A stretch of 64,000 nucleotides of DNA from Nocardia panacis (lineage in GTDB: Bacteria > Actinomycetota > Actinomycetes > Mycobacteriales > Mycobacteriaceae). This document shows positions 17,777-25,942 of the stretch, one piece after another. The notes below the pieces were generated by a model. It did not search any database, was not told the origin of the DNA, and worked only from the letters and a program-made list of their open reading frames with translations. Made by a program: the position numbers and the translations under genes. Location: contig NZ_QZFU01000016.1 in assembly GCF_003598715.1 (NCBI RefSeq), positions 62,001 to 126,000 on the forward strand. The letters run 5' to 3'. Within the stretch, counting starts at the first letter, position 1; each line of letters opens with the position of its first letter.

Positions 17777-18365
17777 TCTCAATGCCCTCCGCATCCAAAT
17801 GGAGCAGGCAAGGCACCAACTCGGAGCTCGTATCCGGCGAGCCGAGCACAGCTTCCCTGATCTGCTCCGCCTGCCCCGAACCTGCCGCCGCGAAGTAGAC
17901 GTGATCCGGACTGACCAGCCCCACCACCAGCCGATCGGCACCCACCTGCGCGGCAGCCTTCTCATGGAAATCATTGAGCAGGATCACCCCGAAGGCGCCT
18001 GGGCCGTCCCGCTCGACAGACACCAGGGTCCCGAGCTCATCATCCCGAAACCCCTTGAAGTTGAGCCCGGACATGAGGTTGTCGAGCGACTCCACAACCA
18101 GCTCCTTCAGCTCCTCCTCCCCCATCTTGTCGAATTTGCTCCGCATCAAGTGGGACATGCCGATCCGACCATTCGGCATGGTCGCGACCCTGGCGAACCC
18201 GACGTACAGCCTGCCCTCCACCACCGGCAACGTGGCCGTAAGAGGCAACGGCTCGGCTTCCGCTGTCAAACGCCGAGCGTCCTCGGTCCTATCCCGTTCC
18301 ACGGGCCGCGACAGTACACGTGCGGGCGCACCGATCGAAGATCTCGGTATTCCCCCCGCTGCCAC
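17754..18365 (-). CDS. uncharacterised protein
   Basis: Protein of up to 203 residues starting at GTG 18365 with GGGGGAT about 6 bases upstream. The conserved-looking region covers residues 45-200 and includes IGMSHLMRSKFDKMGEEELK, ESLDNLMSGLNFKG and VGLVSPDHVYFAAAGSG. No signal peptide or membrane helix is present, so it should be cytosolic. The mixed alpha/beta pattern faintly resembles DUF1444-type proteins, but I cannot assign it. It is separated from the MFS gene upstream by about 100 bases on the same strand. Confidence 0.6.
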   Translation of the reverse strand: MAAGGIPRSSIGAPARVLSRPVERDRTEDARRLTAEAEPLPLTATLPVVEGRLYVGFARVATMPNGRIGMSHLMRSKFDKMGEEELKELVVESLDNLMSGLNFKGFRDDELGTLVSVERDGPGAFGVILLNDFHEKAAAQVGADRLVVGLVSPDHVYFAAAGSGQAEQIREAVLGSPDTSSELVPCLLHLDAEGIEIIAERSR

Positions 18366-18461
18366 CCAAATCCCCCATCCACGGCGGCACTCGCTCAGAA
18401 CGGGGAACCGCTCCCGCGCGAGAGCGATTCTCCGTCAGTGGGTCCAGGTTCCCGTCCGATG

Positions 18462-19667
18462 CTAGTCCTCGGTTTCCGGGACACTCGCGAGGGCGCCGCG
18501 GCCGGACCAGACAGCGAGGGTGGCCAAGGCCAGCAGCACTCCGGCGAATATCAGGACCGCTTGCAGTGAGACAGCGTTGACGACCGCGCCGCCCGCCAGT
18601 GCGCCGAGGCCAATCGCCAGGTTGAACACCGCGACCCACAGGGCAGAGGCCGCTTCCACCGCATTGGGAGCCGCCGTGATCATCCATGTCTGCAGGCTCA
18701 CCGACACCCCACCGAAGATCAAGCCCCATCCGATCAGCAGTATCACGGCGCCGATCGGGCCGTGACCGAGCAGCGGGTAGAGCAGTACCAGCACGGTCAG
18801 GCCTGCGGCGATACCGAGCACGGTTCGGTGCAGGGCTCGTCCGAGTGTCGCGCCCGCGAGGAAGTTTCCGACGATGCCCGCCGCGCCGAATCCCAGCAGC
18901 AGGGGGCCGACGAACGCGGCATCGATGCCGGCTAGCTGTTGCAGGATCGGCCCGACGAAGGTGTAGGCGGCGAAGTGCCCGGTTACGAGGAGGAAGGTGG
19001 CCAGGATGCCTGCTCGTGCGCCGGGGTTGCGGAGTTGGTCGGCGAGCTGACGCGGTCCGACCGGTTGCGTGGCGACGAGGGGTGGCAGGACCGCGACCAG
19101 GACGAGGCACACCACCAGAGCCAGAATGCTCAGTGCCACGAATGCGAGCCGCCATCCCGCGAATCCACCGAGCGCCGTGCCGAGTGGCACGCCGAGCACG
19201 TTCGCGGCCCCGACCCCGCCGAAGATGAGTGCGGTGGCTTTCGACACGGCCTTGTCGGTCACCAGCCGCACGGCCAAGCCCGCGGCGACTGCCCAGAACC
19301 CGCCGATGGCGATGCCGACCAGCACCCGAGACGCGAGCAGAATCGCGAAGTTCGGCGCCACCGCGGAGATCGCGTTGGCGGCGGTCATCAGTCCCATCAG
19401 CACGACCAGCAACACCCGCCGATCGAGCCGGCCGATGACCAGCGGAACCGCCGGCGCCGCGAGGGCCGCCACGATACTGGCTCCGGTCATCATCAACCCG
19501 GCCGTACCCTCCGAGATCCGCAGCTCCGAGCCGACCGGGGACAGCAGTCCGATCGGTAGCTGTTCGGCCGTCACCAACAGGAACGTCCCGACCGCCACTG
19601 CGGCCACTGCAGGCCAGCGATTTGTTTGCGGGGCAACGGAATTGGTTGAGTCTTGCGTCGTGGTCAA
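18462..19667 (-). CDS. MFS transporter (DHA1 / sugar-efflux-like)
   Basis: Major facilitator of about 401 residues with twelve hydrophobic segments, resembling the AraJ/NepI/SotB-type exporters. Features are TAEQLPIGLLSPV in TM1, the motif A-like loop IGRLDRRVLLVVLMG, and AIGGFWAVAAGLAVRL in TM4. The start is uncertain: GGAGGA sits immediately before GTG 19673 and six bases before TTG 19667, so TTG 19667 has the better spacing. The start further upstream (ATG 19763) would run into the divergent TetR gene. Control by that TetR through the palindrome between them is likely. Confidence 0.82.
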   Translation of the reverse strand: MTTTQDSTNSVAPQTNRWPAVAAVAVGTFLLVTAEQLPIGLLSPVGSELRISEGTAGLMMTGASIVAALAAPAVPLVIGRLDRRVLLVVLMGLMTAANAISAVAPNFAILLASRVLVGIAIGGFWAVAAGLAVRLVTDKAVSKATALIFGGVGAANVLGVPLGTALGGFAGWRLAFVALSILALVVCLVLVAVLPPLVATQPVGPRQLADQLRNPGARAGILATFLLVTGHFAAYTFVGPILQQLAGIDAAFVGPLLLGFGAAGIVGNFLAGATLGRALHRTVLGIAAGLTVLVLLYPLLGHGPIGAVILLIGWGLIFGGVSVSLQTWMITAAPNAVEAASALWVAVFNLAIGLGALAGGAVVNAVSLQAVLIFAGVLLALATLAVWSGRGALASVPETED

Positions 19668-19688
19668 AGCCACTCCTCCAGTTTGGTA

Positions 19689-19731
19689 GCGATCGTTCCC
19701 ATATGGGGCAGCGTAATATGGGAACGGTCGC
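19689..19731. promoter_or_regulatory. long inverted repeat between MFS and TetR genes
   Basis: Arms of 16 bases, GCGATCGTTCCCATAT (19689-19704) and ATATGGGAACGGTCGC (19716-19731), are complementary except at one position, separated by 11 bases. The left arm also overlaps the perfect palindrome CCCATATGGG. It fills the 90-base divergent promoter region and is a strong candidate TetR operator for both genes. Confidence 0.7.
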
Positions 19732-19756
19732 TCCACAACTGTGGTAGGTTGACGAC

Positions 19757-20362
19757 GTGGCACGCCCGCGGGAGTTCGACGAGCAGGAGGTGGTCGCCAA
19801 GGCGACCGCGCTGTTCCGACGGCGCGGCTACCACGCCACCTCGGTCCGGGACCTGGGCGACGAGCTGGATCTCAAGCCGAGCAGCCTGTACCGAACATTC
19901 ACCGACAAGCACACCCTGTTCCTACGGGCGCTGGACTACTACCGCGCGCACGACTCGGCCGAAGCCAAACGCCGCCTCGAAGCGTCGGGTTCGTGTCGGG
20001 AAGCGTTGCGGGACTGGATGATCTGGATGATCAGCGACGCACCCCACGACAATGTCGCCGACGGATGCTTCGTGGTCAACACCGCAACCGAACTCGGCAC
20101 CACCGACAATGCTGTGCGGGAACGAATCGAGTCCGCTTTCGACGTCACCCGCGACACCCTCGAAGCGGTGCTGCGCCGCGGCCACGCCGCAGGCGAACTG
20201 GCACCCGATCTCGATATCGACGCGGCAGTCGAATCCTTATTCACCACGGTTCTGGGCCTGCGAGTCAGAGAACGCGCCCGCCACGAACCCGCCCGACTGC
20301 TCGCCGCGATCGACTTCGCCATCCACTCACTCGGCCCGGAACCCAAGCGCCACCGATCCTGA
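19757..20362 (+). CDS. TetR-family regulator
   Basis: Protein of 201 residues. The N-terminal helix-turn-helix (FDEQEVVAKATALFRRRGYH, then VRDLGDELDLKPSSLYRTF) is of the AcrR/TetR type; the C-terminal domain has GCFVVNTATELGTTDNAVRE, the pattern of TetR_C domains seen in NemR/YcdC-like regulators. Start GTG 19757 with AGG about 11 bases upstream. It is divergent from the MFS gene and probably represses it by binding the inverted repeat in between. Confidence 0.87.
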   Translation: MARPREFDEQEVVAKATALFRRRGYHATSVRDLGDELDLKPSSLYRTFTDKHTLFLRALDYYRAHDSAEAKRRLEASGSCREALRDWMIWMISDAPHDNVADGCFVVNTATELGTTDNAVRERIESAFDVTRDTLEAVLRRGHAAGELAPDLDIDAAVESLFTTVLGLRVRERARHEPARLLAAIDFAIHSLGPEPKRHRS

Positions 20363-20743
20363 GCTTCCGCACAACGAAGCACAACACGCCCGCGCTACAG
20401 CGACGGGTTCCCGCTCGAGGACATCGGGGCGCTGCTCGACGCCGAACCGGACCAGGACGCCCGACAGGAACAGCGACGCGAGGAAGCCTTCGCGACCATG
20501 AGCCCAGCCGAACGTAACCGTCTGCATGCCCAATATGAATGGCATGGCCCCACCCGGCAATACCAACGAATCGGATATTCCGAACAGTCGACCTCACGTA
20601 TCCGAATGGTAAAGATCAACAATCTTCCGCCATCCGCGAATTAGGCTTTACCGGCCGCATTCGTCGCCGAGAGGTCCTGGCTGCGCAGGAACCGATTCGG
20701 CATCAATTCGAAGATTCCTCTCGAACAGCACTAAGGGGAAACT
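20363..20743. other. gap with a possible gene fragment
   Basis: One + strand frame (about 20391-20644) is open with good codon bias and reads RYSDGFPLEDIGALLDAEPD and then EEAFATMSPAERNRLHAQYE, ending in TAG. It has no start codon at its beginning and no recognised family, so it looks like the 3' remnant of a gene. The remaining 100 bases before the next start hold its ribosome site (AAGGGGAAACT). Confidence 0.35.
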
Positions 20744-21007
20744 ATGAACCACAGAACACTCTCCCGCCTTTTCGTCGCCCTCGCGGCCTGCTCGATAATC
20801 GCGGCTCCGGTGGCACAGTCCGCCGTCGCAGCCGCGGTCCCGATGCACCATCAGCCACCGCCGGGGTCCGCAGGCCCGCGCGATGACCGCGACTGGCGCG
20901 AAGGCGGCCCACCCGACCGGGACCGTCACTGCGACCACAACGGCTACTGGCACAACGACGACAATGACCCGTTCGGACATCACGATGATCGGTGCCCCTC
21001 CTGGTAG
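20744..21007 (+). CDS. small secreted His/Asp-rich protein
   Basis: Protein of 87 residues with a signal peptide (RLFVALAACSIIAAPVAQSA, cleavage near AVAAA). The mature part of about 55 residues is very rich in H, D, P and G: MHHQPPPG, then DRDRHCDHNGYWHNDD and FGHHDDRCPSW, with two cysteines. The composition suggests metal binding or a disordered wall-associated peptide; this is inference. AAGGGGAAACT precedes the ATG. I recognise no family. Confidence 0.65.
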   Translation: MNHRTLSRLFVALAACSIIAAPVAQSAVAAAVPMHHQPPPGSAGPRDDRDWREGGPPDRDRHCDHNGYWHNDDNDPFGHHDDRCPSW

Positions 21008-21026
21008 GCACGCAACCTCGCAGCCC

Positions 21027-21061
21027 GACCGGCCCCTGAAGGTAACCGGCAGGGGCCGGTC
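21027..21061 (+). terminator. hairpin after small secreted protein
   Basis: GACCGGCCCCTG and CAGGGGCCGGTC form a perfect 12-bp stem with an 11-base loop, 20 bases after the stop codon. No T-run follows, which is common for actinobacterial terminators. Confidence 0.6.
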
Positions 21062-21143
21062 GGCCAGGCAATCCGACAGCGAGTGGTACCTATCACCGCC
21101 CGATACGCCGGTGGTGTGCCGTCGATAGGGTTGCCGGCACATG

Positions 21144-21177
21144 AAAAAGCCCTTCACCTACATCGCGAGTGAAGGGC
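21144..21177 (-). terminator. intrinsic terminator of tRNA-Ala
   Basis: On the minus strand GCCCTTCAC and GTGAAGGGC form a 9-bp stem followed directly by TTTTT, just downstream of the tRNA 3' end. This is a classical rho-independent terminator. Confidence 0.85.
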
Positions 21178-21183
21178 CTTCGG

Positions 21184-21256
21184 TGGAGCTAAGGGGAATC
21201 GAACCCCTGACCTTCTCGATGCGAACGAGACGCGCTACCAACTGCGCTATAGCCCC
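21184..21256 (-). tRNA. tRNA-Ala (anticodon CGC)
   Basis: A 73-nt cloverleaf on the minus strand begins GGGGCTATAGCGCAGTTGG. The acceptor stem GGGGCTA pairs with TAGCTCC and has the G3-T70 wobble that is the identity mark of alanine tRNAs. The anticodon loop is TTCGCAT, flanked by the stem TCTCG/CGAGA, giving anticodon CGC (codon GCG). The T loop is GTTCGATTC. CCA is not encoded: CCG follows the discriminator A. Confidence 0.95.
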
Positions 21257-21340
21257 GTGCGGCCCCAGGAGGAACCGCGCTGTGCAACTGTAGCAGGGTG
21301 GTGGAGCAGATTCCGAATCGGGTGGTTTAGCTGGGGGTTT

Positions 21341-21356
21341 GGGGGGGGGGGGGGGG
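21341..21356. repeat. homopolymer run of 16 G
   Basis: Sixteen consecutive G (C on the coding strand of glpR) lie one base beyond the glpR stop codon and 84 bases from the tRNA gene. A further G5 run precedes it. Such a run is prone to slippage in replication and in sequencing. Confidence 0.9.
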
Positions 21357-21357
21357 A

Positions 21358-22608
21358 TCAGGCACCGCGTCGGAGATCGCCGGAGCGGCCGCGCAGGGCG
21401 CGGGCGGCGGCGGGATCGAAGGGGTCGAGGTGTTCGAAGGTGGGGTCCTCGTCGTCGGCGTCGAGGAGGGTGGAGCGGCGGCGCAGGGCGCGGGCGGTGT
21501 CGCGATCCATGGTGTCGGCGGCGCGGCGGTCGGGCTGGGAGCCGACGGTCTGCTGGGCGCGGGGGAGGCGGGCGGCGCGGCGGCGGCGGATGTCCTCCTC
21601 CATGCGGACCTGTTTGCGGAGGTAGGCGAGGTAACCGATGAGGATGAGGGTGGTCGCGCCGCAGGCCCACCACAGCAGCGGGTTGAGGGCGACGGCGACG
21701 CCGCCGAAGATGAGTGCGCTCAGGATCAGACCGAGGACGGCGCGCTGCCGGAAGGTGTAGCGGGCGGCGCGGGCGATGGCGTCGGCCTCGGGGTCGAAGC
21801 CGCCGCGGCCGCGTCGGTTGGGCACGAAATCGTCGGGATCCGAGGCGGGAGAATCGGATTCGTCCTCGTCGCGAATGCGGGCCGGTGCGGCGGAACGGAC
21901 CGGAGGGATGCGGGCTTGGACGGCGGTGGCGGACTCATCCGCCGGTTTCGCGTCATCGGTCGGATGATCGCCGTTGGCTGCGCCACTGTCCTCGGCCGTA
22001 CAAGGGGCAGCGATCGCACGATCATCTTTGTGCGCACGAACGTCGGCGGTCGCGTGATCGTCGGCGATCGCACGACTGCGCGCAATCACGCGACCACTGC
22101 CGGTCGCAGCACCGTCGTCGTTCGCCGCACCGTCCGTCTGGTCGGGATGATCGTCCGTTGAGACGGTCTTGTCGGCCTCGTCCGAGGCGGCGAGCTCCGC
22201 TGCGACACCTTGGCGACCCGTATCGACGGCGCGCCGGACCGACTCACGCGAGGTCACGCCCGCGTCGCCGGAGCCCGGCGACGCCACCGCCGCGTCTTCG
22301 GCGACCGAAGTGGTCTGCTTGTCCGCCTCGGTGACGGGCTCATCGGCCGATAGCGTCATCCGATCCTCCGCATCATCGCTATGGGTAAACCTTCTCTGCG
22401 CGCGGATCGGCTGGTAGTCCGGGTCGCTGTCGTGCCCGGTGGCCGGTCCTTTCTTGGCACGCCGCTTGGATCCGCCGCGATGCAGGACGCGGGTGGCCAG
22501 GGCGGCGTCGGTGGTCTGCCGGATCCGCGGATGCCGGTCGGCGAGGATGGGAAACAGGACGAAGACCCAGAGCACGACCAGGCCGATCCACAGGATCGAA
22601 TTAGGCAT
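21358..22608 (-). CDS. glpR: Glp receptor GlpR (cell-division membrane protein)
   Basis: Protein of 416 residues. An N-terminal membrane helix (MPNSILWIGLVVLWVFVLFP) is followed by the conserved RHPRIRQTTDAALATRVLHRG, a long low-complexity acidic/Ala-rich region of about 200 residues, and two further membrane helices near residues 290-340 (FRQRAVLGLILSALIFGGVA, then LLWWACGATTLILIGYLAYL). The conserved tail includes RRRAARLPRAQQ. In Corynebacterium glutamicum GlpR is the membrane receptor of the gephyrin-like Glp protein at the FtsZ ring. The linkage here to the moeA-like gene two positions upstream supports the same identity. ATG 22608 is chosen because the membrane helix starts there with GGAG just upstream. 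Confidence 0.8.
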   Translation of the reverse strand: MPNSILWIGLVVLWVFVLFPILADRHPRIRQTTDAALATRVLHRGGSKRRAKKGPATGHDSDPDYQPIRAQRRFTHSDDAEDRMTLSADEPVTEADKQTTSVAEDAAVASPGSGDAGVTSRESVRRAVDTGRQGVAAELAASDEADKTVSTDDHPDQTDGAANDDGAATGSGRVIARSRAIADDHATADVRAHKDDRAIAAPCTAEDSGAANGDHPTDDAKPADESATAVQARIPPVRSAAPARIRDEDESDSPASDPDDFVPNRRGRGGFDPEADAIARAARYTFRQRAVLGLILSALIFGGVAVALNPLLWWACGATTLILIGYLAYLRKQVRMEEDIRRRRAARLPRAQQTVGSQPDRRAADTMDRDTARALRRRSTLLDADDEDPTFEHLDPFDPAAARALRGRSGDLRRGA

Positions 22609-22847
22609 CGTCTCCGCACCTCCGTCCCCGCCTGGTTTGTCCGTGCGGCCCGAGTGTCGATCGTGTTCCGTCCTCGGAGCGTCGCTCGGGTCGCCGTCTT
22701 TTACCACAGCGTCGACGGTGCAGGACGCACCACCGACGTCCGTAGGTTAGTTCGGCGTGGCGGCAAGTTCCGCCAGGCGCGCCGTGCTCATGCGCCACAC
22801 CTGTCACACTCCCACCATAAACGCGGCGCGCCGCGGTGTCCGGCGCG

Positions 22848-23498
22848 TCAGGGCAGGGCGGCCCGCCCCTCTCGAATCAGTCTGTCCAGCACGGTGCCGA
22901 CGACCTCCTCCACCGTCATACCGACAAGCAGATGATCGCGCCACGCGCCGTCCACATCCAGATAGCGCCGCAGCAACCCCTCCTCGCGGAAACCGACATT
23001 GCGCAGCACCGCCTGGCTGGCCAGATTCTCCGGCCGCACGGTCGCCTCGACCCGATGCAATCCGACCTGACCGAAGCAATGGTCCAGGCCGAGCGCCAGC
23101 GCCGCCGTCGCGACTCCCCCGCCGCCGAGATCCTTTGTCACCCAATATCCGATCCACGCCGAACGCAACGCCCCCCGCACGATATTCCCGATGGTCAGCT
23201 GCCCGGCGAACGCACCGTCCACCTCGATCACCAGCGGGATCATCGCCCCGCGCCGCGCCTCGGCTTTCAGGCTCGACCACAGCGACGGCCAGTTCGACAC
23301 GTGATTGCGCGCCTCCCACGCACCGCGACCGGTGGGCTCCCAACGTTCGAGATGTTCCCTGTCGCGCAGGCGAGTTCGGCTCCACGCCGCAGCATCGCGC
23401 AGCCGCACCGGCCGCAAGCTCACCTCGCCCGCCGCCACCCGGACCGGACCGAGCCGCGCGGGCCATCCCGGATGCTGACCTGCCCGGAAAACGCCCAT
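22848..23498 (-). CDS. rimJ: RimJ-like GNAT acetyltransferase
   Basis: Protein of 216 residues with a RimJ/RimL-type GNAT fold (alanine N-acetyltransferase-like). Features are the opening VSLRPVRLRDAAAWSRTR, the central LRSAWIGYWVTKDLGGGGVA that carries the acetyl-CoA P-loop, and the typical final block ENLASQAVLRNVGFREEG. Start ATG 23498 has GAGGCG about 9 bases upstream; GTG 23507 is an alternative. It lies 12 bases after the glp gene and ahead of glpR, an order I also recall in mycobacteria. Its real substrate is not known from sequence. Confidence 0.85.
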   Translation of the reverse strand: MGVFRAGQHPGWPARLGPVRVAAGEVSLRPVRLRDAAAWSRTRLRDREHLERWEPTGRGAWEARNHVSNWPSLWSSLKAEARRGAMIPLVIEVDGAFAGQLTIGNIVRGALRSAWIGYWVTKDLGGGGVATAALALGLDHCFGQVGLHRVEATVRPENLASQAVLRNVGFREEGLLRRYLDVDGAWRDHLLVGMTVEEVVGTVLDRLIREGRAALP

Positions 23499-23510
23499 GG
23501 TGTCCACGCC

Positions 23511-24767
23511 TCAGCCGCGCTGCGACAGGAACGCGACGCGGACCTCGTCGCCGGTGCGGATCTCGGTGTCGTCCGGGTCGATCAGGATCAGGCTGTTCGC
23601 CTCGGCCAGGGTGGCCAGCAGATGCGCGGAGCTCGCGCCCGCCCCCAGCGGCTGCACCAGATATTCGCCGGTGGTCTCGTCGCGCATGAGTTGCGCCCGC
23701 AGATAGCCCTTGCGTCCGGCCATGGAGCTGATGGGGGTGATGGTCCTGGCCGGGATGATGCGGCGCATGGGATGCCTGCGGCCCAGCGCGATCCGGATCA
23801 GTGGTCGCACCATGACCTCGAAGACCACCAGCGCGCCAACGGGATTGGAGGGCAGCAGGAAGGTGGGCACCTCGTCGCGACCGAGGCGACCGAAGCCCTG
23901 GACCGACCCCGGATGCATGGCCACCCTGGCGATCTCGAGTTCGCCGAGCCCTTCCAGCGCCTCCTTGACCTGCTCGGAGGCCCACCCGCCGACCGCGCCC
24001 GCGATCACCACCACCTCGGAGCGGACCAACTGCCCCTCGACCACATCGCGCAATCGTCGCGGATCGGCGCTGACTATGCCGACCCGATTGACATCCGCGC
24101 CCGCGTCGCGCGCCGCGGCGGCCAGCGCATAGGAATTGACGTCGTAGACCTGGCCCGGCCCCGGCGTCCGATCGATATCGATGAGTTCGCCGCCCACCGA
24201 GATCACCGACAGTCGCGGACGCGGATGCACCAGCACCTTGTCCTGGCCGACGGCTGCGAGCAGGCCGACCTGCGCCGGGCCGATGATGGTGCCCGCGCGC
24301 ACCGCGATATCGCCGGGCTGCACATCATCGCCGATGCGGCGCACATAGTCGCCGGAGCGCACCGGCTCGTACACCTTGATCCTGGCTCGGCCACCGTCGG
24401 TGAAGTCGACCGGCAGCACCGCGTCGGCCAGGGTCGGCAGCGGCGCGCCGGTGTCGACCCGGACCGTCTGACGCGGCTGCAACCGAATGGGTTGGCGCGA
24501 ACCCGCGCTCACCTCGCCGACCACCGGCAGCGTCAGATCGACGAGTTCGCCCTCCTCGTTGCGGATTTCGGAACCCGCGGCCGCCACATCGACACTGCGC
24601 ACGGCATAACCGTCGATGGCGGCCTGATCGAATCCGGGCAGCGGGCGTTCGGTGACGACGTCCTCGGCGCACAGCAGACCCTGGGCCTCGGAGATGGCGA
24701 CCCGAACCGGCCGGGGCGCGACCGCGGCGGCGGTCACCTTGATCTGCTGATCCTCAACAGAACGCAT
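23511..24767 (-). CDS. glp: gephyrin-like MoeA-family protein (Glp)
   Basis: Protein of 418 residues of the MoeA/gephyrin-E family. Domain order fits: N-terminal MoeA domains I/II (PLPGFDQAAIDGYAVRS, then PLPTLADAVLPVDFT), a MoCF-like domain with SVISVGGELIDID and QVYDVNSYALAAAA, and the C-terminal domain IV from about 345. Where catalytic MoeA usually has the GGVSVGDYD-type loop, this protein reads AGAVGGWASEQV, so molybdenum insertion may be impaired. That fits the Glp branch, which in Corynebacterium binds FtsZ and GlpR, rather than a housekeeping MoeA. AAGG precedes ATG 24767. In M. tuberculosis the equivalent gene is labelled moeA1. Confidence 0.82.
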   Translation of the reverse strand: MRSVEDQQIKVTAAAVAPRPVRVAISEAQGLLCAEDVVTERPLPGFDQAAIDGYAVRSVDVAAAGSEIRNEEGELVDLTLPVVGEVSAGSRQPIRLQPRQTVRVDTGAPLPTLADAVLPVDFTDGGRARIKVYEPVRSGDYVRRIGDDVQPGDIAVRAGTIIGPAQVGLLAAVGQDKVLVHPRPRLSVISVGGELIDIDRTPGPGQVYDVNSYALAAAARDAGADVNRVGIVSADPRRLRDVVEGQLVRSEVVVIAGAVGGWASEQVKEALEGLGELEIARVAMHPGSVQGFGRLGRDEVPTFLLPSNPVGALVVFEVMVRPLIRIALGRRHPMRRIIPARTITPISSMAGRKGYLRAQLMRDETTGEYLVQPLGAGASSAHLLATLAEANSLILIDPDDTEIRTGDEVRVAFLSQRG

Positions 24768-24863
24768 CCAGCCCTTCCCTGCTTCTCTCGGCACACCCCG
24801 GCGGGTGTCCGACGGTGGCTCTCATTCGTACCCGACGGTCCACCGCGCGCGAAAGCCGACGCG

Positions 24864-25853
24864 TCAGTCGGTCGCCGTCAGCTGCGGATCCCAATCCGGA
24901 CCGAGCCGATGATGCAGCCACTCCCGCAGGGCGGGGCCGTATTCCTCTCGTTCCAAAGCGAAATCGACCGCAGCACGAAGATAACCGCCGGGGTTGCCCA
25001 GATCGTGGCGCGACCCACGGTGGACCACGACATGCACCGGATGCCCCTCGGCGATGAGCAGCGCGATGGCGTCGGTGAGCTGCAATTCGCCGCCCGCGCC
25101 CGGTTCGATCCGGCGCAGCGCGTCGAAGATGGCGCGGTCCAACAGGTATCGGCCCGCGGCGGCGAAAGTGGACGGCGCGTCGGCCAGCGCGGGCTTCTCC
25201 ACCATTCCGTTGACCCGCAACACATTCGGGTTCACCGCGTCCGGGACGGGCGCGACATCGAATACTCCGTACGCGCTCACCTCGTCCTTCGGTACGTCGA
25301 TCGCGCACAGCACGCTGCCGCCGCGCTTGCGACGCACCCGGCTCATGACATCGAGCACCCCGCAGGGCAGCACCAGGTCGTCGGGCAGCAGGACGGCGAT
25401 GGCGTCCTCGTCGTCGTCGAGCACCGATTCGACCTGCGCGACGGCGTGGCCGAGTCCGAGCGGCTCCTCCTGCACGACGGAGGCGACATCGAGCAGCGCC
25501 TGCGCCTTGCGCACCTTCTCCAGCAGGTGGAATTTGCCGCGCTCGGCGAGGGTGCCCTCGAGCACCAGATCCTCGACGAAATGCGCGACCACACCGTCTT
25601 TGCCCGGCGAGGTGACGATCACCAACCGCTGCGCACCGGAATCGGCGGCCTCGGTGGCGACCAGTTCGATTCCGGGGGTGTCGACCACCGGAAGCAATTC
25701 CTTCGGCACGGTTTTCGTCGCGGGGAGGAATCGCGTGCCCAGCCCCGCCGCGGGTACGACCGCCGTGCGGAAGCACGACCCTGCGGTGTCCCTCGCGGAT
25801 CGCGCGGCTTTCGCGACCTTCCCGCCCTGCACCTCATCGGCCTGTGCTGTCAT
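24864..25853 (-). CDS. galU: UTP-glucose-1-phosphate uridylyltransferase
   Basis: Nucleotidyltransferase of 329 residues making UDP-glucose from UTP and glucose-1-phosphate, feeding trehalose, glycogen and wall polysaccharides. The signature VVPAAGLGTRFLPATKTVPK starts near residue 32; the metal/UTP site AVLLPDDLVL lies near 155, VEKPALADAPS near 220 and GGELQLTDAI near 255. All are intact, and the length is near normal. It is divergent from the MTHFS gene over 90 bases and 96 bases upstream of glp on the same strand. Confidence 0.93.
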   Translation of the reverse strand: MTAQADEVQGGKVAKAARSARDTAGSCFRTAVVPAAGLGTRFLPATKTVPKELLPVVDTPGIELVATEAADSGAQRLVIVTSPGKDGVVAHFVEDLVLEGTLAERGKFHLLEKVRKAQALLDVASVVQEEPLGLGHAVAQVESVLDDDEDAIAVLLPDDLVLPCGVLDVMSRVRRKRGGSVLCAIDVPKDEVSAYGVFDVAPVPDAVNPNVLRVNGMVEKPALADAPSTFAAAGRYLLDRAIFDALRRIEPGAGGELQLTDAIALLIAEGHPVHVVVHRGSRHDLGNPGGYLRAAVDFALEREEYGPALREWLHHRLGPDWDPQLTATD

Positions 25854-25942
25854 TTGCGTACCCTATCCATCCTCGTTGTTGGATCAGCTTTCTCGAGATC
25901 AGCGTCGCCGACGTGGCTCACGCTGAGCTTAAGGTGAACCCT

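Noticed and set aside
20391..20644. MerR-type regulator C-terminus
   Set aside because: The phrase GFPLEDIGALLD resembles MerR helices, but no start, no DNA-binding domain and no further match are present.
22836..25937. Very long open frame (over 1000 codons) on the + strand
   Set aside because: It is antisense to rimJ, glp and galU, all of which have clear family motifs; the frame is open only because of GC-biased third positions.
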